Shown here: positions 1 through 5,233 of the stretch, one piece after another | Position numbering within the stretch: the stretch's first letter is position 1 | Layout: every line of letters starts with the position of its first letter | Assembly (NCBI GenBank): GCA_002384205.1 | Contig: DGBH01000061.1 | Location: 5,333-11,668, forward strand | Reading direction: 5' to 3' | DNA length: 6,336 nt | Origin: Bacteroidetes bacterium UBA4009 | GTDB taxonomy: Bacteria; Bacteroidota; Bacteroidia; NS11-12g; UBA9320 | Notes under the pieces: model-generated | What the model was told of the DNA's origin: nothing | Database searches by the model: none | Seen by the model: the letters and a program-made list of their open reading frames with translations, nothing else | Translations under genes and position numbers: made by a program

Positions 1-867
1 TGTCTTTTTCAATTCACTTTTAAGCGTTTTAAACATTGTTTCTGGATCGTTATGTGCGCCGCCTAGCGGTTCTGGGATTATGCCATCAATTAATTTATTG
101 GCCAACATTTTATCAGAGGTTAAATTCAACGCATCTGCTGCCCGCTCTTTATTATCCCAGTTTCTCCAAAGAATGGAAGAGCAACTTTCGGGTGAAATGA
201 CAGAATACCACGTATTTTCTAACATAAAAACGCGGTCTCCTACGCCAATTCCAAGGGCCCCACCGCTTGCACCTTCGCCTATTACAACGCAAATGATAGG
301 TACTTTAAGCGTGGCCATGACCATAAGGTTTTTGGCAATAGCCTCACCTTGTCCGCGTTCTTCTGCTTCAAGACCTGGGAATGCACCCGGAGTGTCTATA
401 AGGCATATCACTGGCATGTTAAATTTCTCAGCCATACGCATTAAGCGCAATGCTTTGCGATACCCTTCGGGGTTAGGCATTCCGAAATTACGGTACTGAC
501 GCTCTTTGGTGGTTCGGCCTTTTTGTTGGCCTATAATCATCACATTCTGATTGTCTATTTGCGCTAAACCGCCCACCATTGCTTTGTCATCGCCTACGTT
601 TCTATCGCCGTGTAGTTCGATAAAATTTTTAGCAATAGCCGCAATATAGTCAAGCGTAAATGGCCTGTCTGGATGTCTGGAGATTTGTACCTTTTGCCAA
701 CCTGATAGGTTTTTATAAAGGTCTTTTTTCTCGTTATTTATTTTTTTAGTAAGCTGAGCAACGGTATCGCTCATGTCTACATTTCCTTTGTCATGTGTGG
801 CTTGGGCTTTTTCAAGCTGTTCCAACAATTCTTCTAAGGGTTTCTCGAAATCTAATAATACTGCCAT
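1..867 (-). CDS. accA: Acetyl-CoA carboxylase carboxyltransferase subunit alpha (3' end truncated by window)
   Basis: AccA and AccD form the carboxyltransferase that moves the carboxyl group from biotin on AccB to acetyl-CoA, giving malonyl-CoA, the first committed step of fatty acid synthesis in the cytoplasm. The gene starts at ATG 865-867 (protein [15 protein letters not shown]...) and stays open for 289 codons to the window edge. The family is usually about 315-320 residues, so roughly 30 C-terminal residues are missing. Visible signatures are an N-terminal helical region (about 1-55), [13 protein letters not shown] (63-75), the family motif [18 protein letters not shown] (126-143), [20 protein letters not shown] (157-176) and the crotonase-fold oxyanion segment [12 protein letters not shown] (198-209). 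No frameshift or internal stop was seen. A -7 promoter element lies 21 bases upstream of the start codon. The neighbouring genes give no pathway-specific operon context. Identification is secure from the conserved blocks. Confidence 0.97.
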   Translation of the reverse strand, partial: MAVLLDFEKPLEELLEQLEKAQATHDKGNVDMSDTVAQLTKKINNEKKDLYKNLSGWQKVQISRHPDRPFTLDYIAAIAKNFIELHGDRNVGDDKAMVGGLAQIDNQNVMIIGQQKGRTTKERQYRNFGMPNPEGYRKALRLMRMAEKFNMPVICLIDTPGAFPGLEAEERGQGEAIAKNLMVMATLKVPIICVVIGEGASGGALGIGVGDRVFMLENTWYSVISPESCSSILWRNWDNKERAADALNLTSDKMLANKLIDGIIPEPLGGAHNDPETMFKTLKSELKKT

Positions 868-888
868 AAGCGTGTTATTTATGATGGG

Positions 889-896
889 CAAAAGTA
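889..896 (-). promoter_or_regulatory. Putative accA promoter, -7 element
   Basis: Read on the minus strand this is TACTTTTG, an exact match to the Bacteroidota -7 consensus TAnnTTTG. It lies 21 bases upstream of the accA ATG, almost the same distance as the comparable element in front of ugd, which would give a 5' leader of about 15 bases. No TTG-type -33 element is evident at 17-23 bases further upstream, so the call rests on the -7 element and its position. Confidence 0.55.
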
Positions 897-1189
897 AAAA
901 TCTAAATTGATTGCGGTGAATATATCTGTATTAAAAAAGAAATCAGTGTTTATTAAAGGAAAAAGGCTTCTGAACTTGGAGATTGGTAATCATAACCTTC
1001 TTCTTGCATAAAATCAAAAGATTATCGCAGAAAGAAATCAAGAAATATTATTTTTACGTCAAAAAAATGGTTCCCTATAAATTTAATCCATTTAGAAGCC
1101 AATCTGACGAATAATTAGTACGGGAAGCATCATTCATGATTGCAGCGGTAAAGGTAAGAAATCGACAAATTTATGGTATCAAAAGTTTT

Positions 1190-1239
1190 ACTGTATACGG
1201 GACTGTATACAAATTGAATAAACAAAAAAGGACTGTATA
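1190..1239. repeat. Cluster of three ACTGTATA direct repeats
   Basis: The octamer ACTGTATA occurs at 1190-1197, 1202-1209 and 1232-1239. The first two copies extend to ACTGTATAC, and the second and third share a preceding G (GACTGTATA). The start-to-start spacings are 12 and 30 bases. The core GTATAC of the first two copies is a perfect 6-base palindrome, so the sites could be bound symmetrically. They lie 31-81 bases beyond the tRNA-Asp terminator on its downstream side. The function is unknown; chance in AT-rich DNA or a protein-binding cluster are both possible. Confidence 0.5.
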
Positions 1240-1270
1240 ATTTAAGTGACTGATTTACAAGCTATAAACA

Positions 1271-1301
1271 AAAAAAGTCCCTCCGTGAAGAGAGACTTTT
1301 T
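1271..1301 (-). terminator. Factor-independent terminator of the tRNA-Asp transcript
   Basis: On the minus strand the RNA would form a 7-base-pair stem GUCUCUC/GAGGGAC around the loop UUCACG, extended by an A-run/U-run pairing and followed by a run of seven U. The stem arms are 1290-1296 and 1277-1283. The fourth pair is a G-U wobble on the minus strand but would be a C-A mismatch on the plus strand, so the hairpin favours minus-strand transcription. It begins almost directly after the mature 3' end of the tRNA. Confidence 0.85.
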
Positions 1302-1302
1302 G

Positions 1303-1376
1303 CGGTCCGGACGGGACTCGAACCCGCGACCCCCTGCGTGACAGGCAGGTATTCTAACCAACTGAACTACCGGACC
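1303..1376 (-). tRNA. tRNA-Asp (anticodon GUC)
   Basis: The 74-base sequence folds into a full cloverleaf on the minus strand. It has acceptor stem GGTCCGG/CCGGACC, D stem GTTC/GAAT with loop AGTTGGTTA, anticodon stem CCTGC/GCAGG with loop CTGTCAC, variable region GGGTC, and T stem GCGGG/CCCGT with loop TTCGAGT. The anticodon GTC (positions 1340-1342) reads GAC and GAU codons. The discriminator base is G, the identity base expected for tRNA-Asp. The 3' CCA is not encoded (G is followed by CAA), so it must be added by nucleotidyltransferase. The gene has its own promoter and terminator and so appears to be a single-gene unit, although read-through from the upstream ugd operon on the same strand is possible. 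Confidence 0.97.
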
Positions 1377-1414
1377 GTAATGTTTTTTAAATGCCTGATG
1401 TTTAACCACCAAAC

Positions 1415-1428
1415 CCCCTTTTAAGGGG
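1415..1428. repeat. Short perfect palindrome CCCCTTTTAAGGGG at the predicted tRNA transcription start
   Basis: Six-base arms CCCCTT and AAGGGG flank a 2-base centre. The element lies just downstream of the -7 box of the tRNA promoter, so it overlaps the expected transcription start near 1425. It could be an operator-like site or a small hairpin at the end of the upstream operon. It lacks a good U-run, so it is a weak terminator candidate for the acetyltransferase gene that ends at 1483. Confidence 0.4.
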
Positions 1429-1431
1429 CTG

Positions 1432-1461
1432 CAAATATAAGCGTGTACTTTATATTACAAA
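1432..1461 (-). promoter_or_regulatory. Bacteroidota-type promoter of tRNA-Asp
   Basis: On the minus strand TTTG (1458-1461) is followed after 18 bases by TATATTTG (1432-1439). This matches both boxes of the Bacteroidota primary-sigma consensus, TTG, 17-23 bases, TAnnTTTG. Initiation would fall near 1425, leaving a leader of about 50 bases to be removed from the 5' side of the tRNA by RNase P. This is the best promoter in the window. Confidence 0.8.
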
Positions 1462-1482
1462 TTCTTTTTTACAATTTTTTAA

Positions 1483-2055
1483 TTAACCTAAACAGGTGAC
1501 TCTTCCATCCTTTAATTGATATGTTTCACTACCTTCTGGACATATTGCGATACCCTCATTATCAAAACTTAGTCGATGCCCAAACTTACTCATCCACCCT
1601 ATATGTCTTCCTGGATTTCCTACCATAAGCGCATAAGGCAATACCTCCTTGGTAATCACCGTGCCAGCTCCTATAAAGCAATATTCTCCCAAGTCGTTAC
1701 CGCAAACTATGGTGGCATTAGCTCCTATGCTAGCTCCTTTTTTTACCGTTGTTTTTAAATATTCCTCTTTACGAATAACGGCACTTCGAGGATTAATTAC
1801 ATTGGTAAATACCATGCTAGGACCTAAAAATACATCGTCTTCACACGTAACTCCCGTGTATAGACTTACATTATTCTGAACTTTTACATTTTTCCCCAAT
1901 ACAACCTCTGGGCTGATAACCACATTTTGGCCAATATTACAACTCTCGCCAAGTATACAGTTAGGCATGATATGGCTAAAATGCCAAATTTTAGTTCCGT
2001 TTCCTATGGTACAACCTTCGTCTATAATAGCTGTTTCGTGTGCGTAGTAACTCAT
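1483..2055 (-). CDS. wbpD: WbpD/WlbB-like N-acetyltransferase with left-handed beta-helix
   Basis: This 190-residue protein resembles WbpD/WlbB, which uses acetyl-CoA to acetylate the 3-amino group of UDP-2-acetamido-3-amino-2,3-dideoxy-glucuronate in O-antigen synthesis. The family length is about 190. Most of residues 8-150 is imperfect hexapeptide repeats ([LIV]-G-x4, for example IGNGTK, LGESCN, IGQNVV, LGKNVK, IGANAT) that build the parallel beta-helix of trimeric acyltransferases. Family signatures are KIWHFSHI (22-29), QNNVSLYTGV (60-69), GPSMVFTNVINPRS (78-91), VKKGASIGANATIVCG (104-119) and MVGNPGRHIGWMSKFG (144-159). Cysteines C172 and C188 lie in the C-terminal tail. It is the last gene of the ugd operon, starting 3 bases after the decarboxylase stop (TAA-CCA-ATG), which suggests translational coupling. 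The family assignment is strong. The substrate is not, because WbpA, WbpB and WbpE partners are not in the window. Confidence 0.85.
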   Translation of the reverse strand: MSYYAHETAIIDEGCTIGNGTKIWHFSHIMPNCILGESCNIGQNVVISPEVVLGKNVKVQNNVSLYTGVTCEDDVFLGPSMVFTNVINPRSAVIRKEEYLKTTVKKGASIGANATIVCGNDLGEYCFIGAGTVITKEVLPYALMVGNPGRHIGWMSKFGHRLSFDNEGIAICPEGSETYQLKDGRVTCLG

Positions 2056-2058
2056 TGG

Positions 2059-3030
2059 TTAAAATTCTCTTGGGTGTGCGTATTTATATAAATCTTCTTC
2101 TGGCAAACTTTTGAAGTAATCGTAGGTTATTTTTAAGCCTTCTGCTCTACCTACTTTAGGTTCCCATCCTAGTAAATCCTGAGCTCGGCTGATATCAGGT
2201 TTGCGTTGTTTGGGATCGTCTTTGGGTAAATCATGAAAAACTACTTTTTGGTTGGTTCCTGTTAGTGCAATAATTTCTTGTGCAAAATCTAAGATGCTAA
2301 TCTCATCTGGATTTCCAATATTTACAGGTTGAACGTAATCGCTCATGAGTAATCTATGAATACCTTCTACCAGATCAGAAACGTAGCAAAAACTTCTAGT
2401 TTGACTGCCATCTCCAAAAATGGTAATATCTTCTCCTCTCAAGGCTTGTCCAATAAAAGCAGGGAGAGCTCTACCATCATTAAGGCGCATACGTGGTCCG
2501 TAGGTGTTAAATATGCGGATTATACGCGTTTCTACACCATGAAAGGTATGATAAGCCATGGTCATTGCTTCTTGAAAACGTTTTGCTTCATCATATACTC
2601 CTCGTGGTCCAACGGGGTTTACATTTCCCCAATAGTCTTCTGTTTGAGGATGTACCAATGGATCTCCATATACTTCACTGGTACTTGCAATGAGCATTCT
2701 AGCACCTTTAGCTAGGGCAAGTCCTAGGCAATTATGGGTTCCTAAACTGCCTACTTTAAGTGTAGGTATAGGGATTTTTAAATAATCTATGGGACTGGCG
2801 GGTGAGGCAAAATGAAGAATATAGTCAAGCTCACCAGGCACGTGAATGTGCTTTGATACATCGTGGTGATAAAATTCAAAGTTTTCTAAGGACATCAAAT
2901 GCTCGATGTTACTCATAGATCCGGTAATGAGATTATCCATAGCGATAACATAATAACCTTCTTTTATAAATCTATCACATAGGTGTGAACCTAAAAATCC
3001 TGCGCCTCCCGTTATTAGTATTTTTTTCAT
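2059..3030 (-). CDS. uxs: UDP-glucuronate decarboxylase (UDP-xylose synthase type, extended SDR)
   Basis: This 323-residue extended short-chain dehydrogenase most likely converts UDP-glucuronate to UDP-xylose by NAD-dependent oxidation at C4, decarboxylation and re-reduction. Visible features are the Rossmann motif GGAGFLG (8-14), D32 ending beta-2 as expected for NAD preference, the UXS signature [15 protein letters not shown] (73-87), TLKVGSLGT (90-98), catalytic STSEVYGDP (116-124, with T117/S118 and E119), [14 protein letters not shown] (138-151) with catalytic Y146 and K150, and TRSFCYV (211-217), whose R212 fits the arginine seen in decarboxylating members. These blocks separate it from GalE and RmlB relatives. 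Its substrate is the product of ugd, whose stop codon lies 1 base before this ATG (TAA-A-ATG). The end product could be UDP-xylose or, as in some bacterial homologues, partly the 4-keto pentose. That split cannot be judged from sequence. Confidence 0.93.
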   Translation of the reverse strand: MKKILITGGAGFLGSHLCDRFIKEGYYVIAMDNLITGSMSNIEHLMSLENFEFYHHDVSKHIHVPGELDYILHFASPASPIDYLKIPIPTLKVGSLGTHNCLGLALAKGARMLIASTSEVYGDPLVHPQTEDYWGNVNPVGPRGVYDEAKRFQEAMTMAYHTFHGVETRIIRIFNTYGPRMRLNDGRALPAFIGQALRGEDITIFGDGSQTRSFCYVSDLVEGIHRLLMSDYVQPVNIGNPDEISILDFAQEIIALTGTNQKVVFHDLPKDDPKQRKPDISRAQDLLGWEPKVGRAEGLKITYDYFKSLPEEDLYKYAHPREF

Positions 3031-3031
3031 T

Positions 3032-4348
3032 TTAGTTAGATCCTATGCAATAATATTCATATCCCAATTCTGCCATTTCAGCTTTATCGTATATGTTTCT
3101 GCCGTCAAAAATGAGTTTATTTTTGAGTCGCTTAGACACTTCGTCAAAGTCAGGAAGTTTAAATTCAGACCATTCTGTAACGAGTAGGAGCGCATCCGCA
3201 TTATCAAGCGCAAGATAGGGCTCATCTACATAATGTATGGCATCTCCTATTAGGTGTTTGGTTTCTGGCATTGCCACAGGATCATACGCAACTACGGTGC
3301 CACCTGCAGCTTTTATTTTTTCAATTAAAACAAGTGACGGTGCTTCACGCATATCATCGGTATTGGGCTTAAATGAGAGTCCCCACATGGCAAATGTTTT
3401 GCCACTTAAATCGTTACCCAATGATTTGGTTATTTTATTGAATAACACAGACTTTTGAGCGTCATTTACTTCCTCTACGGCTTCCAAAATGCGCATTCTG
3501 TAGTTGTTTTGAGCACCTGTTTTGATCAATGCTTTTACATCTTTAGGGAAACAACTTCCACCGTATCCAATACCTGCGTATATAAATCGGCTACCAATAC
3601 GTGGATCGCTTCCTATGCCTCTTCTAACGGCATTTACATCTGCGCCCATAATTTCGCAAAGGTTTGCGATGTCGTTCATAAAACTGATACGGGTAGCTAA
3701 CATAGAATTAGCAGCATACTTGGTCATTTCTGCGCTGGGTATATCCATAAAAATAAGCGGATGTCCGTTCATAATAAAGGGTTTATACAGCTTGCCCATG
3801 GTTTCTTGTGCTTTGTCCGCATCTACCCCAACTACAATTCTATCTGGTTTCATAAAATCATCGATCGCAGCACCCTCTTTCAAAAATTCAGGATTACTTG
3901 CAATGTCAAAATCTATGCTTACGCCACGTTTATCTAATTCTGCTTGTACTGCACTTCGTACTTTTTCTGCAGTGCCCACAGGAACAGTACTCTTGGTTAC
4001 CACCACTACATAGCTATTTATAGTTGCTCCTATTTGTGAAGCTACTTTTAGTACATATTGTAAATCTGCGCTGCCGTCTTCTCCCGGTGGTGTTCCCACC
4101 GCAATAAAGGCAACGTCTGCTCCTTGTATGCTTTCGGATATTTGGGTGCTAAAGTGAAGTTTTCCTTTGTTAAAGTTACGCGTAACCATGGCTTCTAGGC
4201 CAGGCTCGTAAATGGGCATAATGCCATTTTTTAGATTTTCAATTTTATGAATATCAATGTCTATACAGGTCACATCTGTTCCCACCTCGGCAAGACATGT
4301 TCCTGTTACGAGTCCCACGTACCCTGTTCCTACTACAGTAATTTTCAT
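3032..4348 (-). CDS. ugd: UDP-glucose 6-dehydrogenase
   Basis: This enzyme oxidises UDP-glucose to UDP-glucuronate with two NAD+. The 438 residues match the family length. The N-terminal Rossmann domain shows GTGYVG (7-12) and CIDID (28-32). Residues corresponding to those of the well-studied Streptococcus enzyme are present: T121 in STVPVG, E154 and E158 in [11 protein letters not shown]210 and N214 in MTKYAANS, and the nucleophile C266 with K269 and D270 in [10 protein letters not shown]. The C-terminal UDP-binding domain carries [13 protein letters not shown] and FDGRNIY. The [17 protein letters not shown]-terminus is of the Ugd rather than the WecC/WbpA (UDP-N-acetylhexosamine) type. It is the first gene of the operon and has a promoter just upstream. 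Its product is the direct substrate of the following decarboxylase. No defects were seen. Confidence 0.96.
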   Translation of the reverse strand: MKITVVGTGYVGLVTGTCLAEVGTDVTCIDIDIHKIENLKNGIMPIYEPGLEAMVTRNFNKGKLHFSTQISESIQGADVAFIAVGTPPGEDGSADLQYVLKVASQIGATINSYVVVVTKSTVPVGTAEKVRSAVQAELDKRGVSIDFDIASNPEFLKEGAAIDDFMKPDRIVVGVDADKAQETMGKLYKPFIMNGHPLIFMDIPSAEMTKYAANSMLATRISFMNDIANLCEIMGADVNAVRRGIGSDPRIGSRFIYAGIGYGGSCFPKDVKALIKTGAQNNYRMRILEAVEEVNDAQKSVLFNKITKSLGNDLSGKTFAMWGLSFKPNTDDMREAPSLVLIEKIKAAGGTVVAYDPVAMPETKHLIGDAIHYVDEPYLALDNADALLLVTEWSEFKLPDFDEVSKRLKNKLIFDGRNIYDKAEMAELGYEYYCIGSN

Positions 4349-4370
4349 GTAATTTTTGATTTAAAGTAGG

Positions 4371-4397
4371 CAAAGATATTCAATGATTTAAAACCAA
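4371..4397 (-). promoter_or_regulatory. Putative promoter of the ugd operon
   Basis: On the minus strand TATCTTTG (4371-4378) matches TAnnTTTG exactly and lies 22 bases upstream of the ugd ATG. A possible -33 TTG sits at 4395-4397 with a 16-base spacer, one base shorter than the usual 17-23. Transcription would begin near 4364 with a leader of about 15 bases. The -7 box is convincing, the -33 box less so. Confidence 0.62.
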
Positions 4398-4465
4398 CAC
4401 TTGTAGATTAGACAAGCAATGTGGTGACAACCTAAAATGGCGCTTAGAATTATGCATTATTCTTC

Positions 4466-4473
4466 TTACTTTG
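4466..4473 (+). promoter_or_regulatory. Possible -7 element for the beta-barrel/waaA pair
   Basis: TTACTTTG differs from TAnnTTTG at one position and ends 6 bases before the preferred ATG of the next gene. No convincing -33 TTG lies at the right distance. If real, initiation would fall on or next to the ATG, giving an almost leaderless mRNA. A promoter elsewhere in the 131-base divergent gap (4349-4479) cannot be excluded. Confidence 0.25.
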
Positions 4474-4479
4474 CGGCGT

Positions 4480-5229
4480 ATGTCAAAAGTAGCAGCGGTA
4501 TTTTGCCTTTTTTTATTCTTGGGAGCATCGGCACAATCAGAGATGAAGACCAAAAAAGGTTTTCTGTTTACTCCGCACGTGGCCTTTCACAGACCAGGAA
4601 ATGATTTAGCTATGCGTTTCAAAAATTTTTCTTCCATTGGCCTGTCTGCAGAGTATAAGTTGAAAAACAACTTAATGTTTGGCGTAGATTACGATTGGTT
4701 TTTTGGAAATAGCATTAAAGAAACCGGGTTATTTAGCGGTATCGATAATCCGCAAGGTCAAATTATTGATAAAAACGGTGATTTTTCGGCAATTGGTTTA
4801 AACATCAAGGGAAACTACGGCACCATAAATTTGGGATATTTGCTCAATATTCCTAGTGATGAGCCTTTCTCAGGTATACTTTTTATGGTAGGAGCGGGAG
4901 TAATGCAGCACAAAATTGATATAATATCATCTCAAGTTACCATCCCACAGCTTAATGGAATTTATGAAGCAGGTTATGATCAACTAACCTATGGACTTTC
5001 CACAAAGCAGTTTATTGGTTATCAATACTTGGTATCTAGAAATAAATATCATTTTAGAGCAGGTATTGAGTTTAATCAAGGATTTACGCAAGGCAGAAGA
5101 ACATGGGATTTCAATGCTAATAAGTCAGGTTTAGACAAACGATTTGATACGACTATAGCTTTTAAAGCAGGGATAATTGTGCCTATTTATACCAAGAGTG
5201 CAAGTGATGAAGAGTTTTTTATAGACTAA
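4480..5229 (+). CDS. Predicted outer-membrane beta-barrel protein, unnamed
   Basis: I do not recognise a named family. The 249-residue protein begins MSKVAAVFCLFLFLGASAQ, a classic signal peptide with likely cleavage after ASA (residue 18). ATG 4480 is preferred; an in-frame TTG at 4471 would only add three charged residues before the signal peptide. The mature part alternates polar and hydrophobic or aromatic residues with turn-rich gaps, for example FTPHVAFH, SSIGLSAEYKL, LMFGVDYDWFFG, FSAIGLNIKGNYG, INLGYLLNI, ILFMVGAGV, YHFRAGIEFNQGF and IAFKAGIIVPIY. This fits an outer-membrane barrel of about 8-10 strands. The acidic tail SDEEFFID is unlike a type IX sorting domain. Its stop lies 4 bases before the waaA start, so the two are probably co-transcribed, and an envelope role is inferred from that. 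No enzymatic motif is visible. Confidence 0.75.
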   Translation: MSKVAAVFCLFLFLGASAQSEMKTKKGFLFTPHVAFHRPGNDLAMRFKNFSSIGLSAEYKLKNNLMFGVDYDWFFGNSIKETGLFSGIDNPQGQIIDKNGDFSAIGLNIKGNYGTINLGYLLNIPSDEPFSGILFMVGAGVMQHKIDIISSQVTIPQLNGIYEAGYDQLTYGLSTKQFIGYQYLVSRNKYHFRAGIEFNQGFTQGRRTWDFNANKSGLDKRFDTTIAFKAGIIVPIYTKSASDEEFFID

Positions 5230-5233
5230 AGTA

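Larger units (their letters stand above)
868..1270. other. Intergenic stretch without a recognisable gene
   Basis: This stretch of about 400 bases separates the accA start from the tRNA terminator. All reading frames that I translated by eye are short or broken and match nothing I recognise. The longest ATG frame noticed on the plus strand begins at 1138, gives about 29 residues and lacks a credible start context. The stretch contains the accA -7 element (889-896), three copies of ACTGTATA (1190-1239), an imperfect inverted repeat (965-974 with 1091-1100) and an isolated TAAATTTG on the minus strand (1166-1173) that matches TAnnTTTG but has no partner -33 element. It may hold a small RNA or be decayed sequence, and neither is demonstrable here. 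Confidence 0.5.

Noticed and set aside
80..499. Plus-strand open frame of 139 codons
   Set aside because: It lies entirely antisense to accA, whose conserved motifs occupy the other strand, and its translation is low-complexity with no recognisable domain.
965..1100. Possible small transposon (MITE-like) bounded by GGCTTCTGAA and TTTAGAAGCC
   Set aside because: The inverted repeat matches only 9 of 10 bases, the flanks show no target duplication, and the interior has no transposase-like frame.
1190..1376. tRNA-Asp as an integration site with an att repeat
   Set aside because: No second copy of the tRNA 3' end was seen in the window, there is no integrase gene, and an intact terminator directly follows the tRNA.
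3522..4013. Plus-strand open frame of 163 codons
   Set aside because: It is antisense to the conserved core of ugd, including the [10 protein letters not shown] block, and has no domain or start context.
4471..4479. TTG at 4471 as the start of the beta-barrel protein
   Set aside because: The ATG three codons later gives a cleaner signal peptide, and the TTG overlaps the -7-like box.
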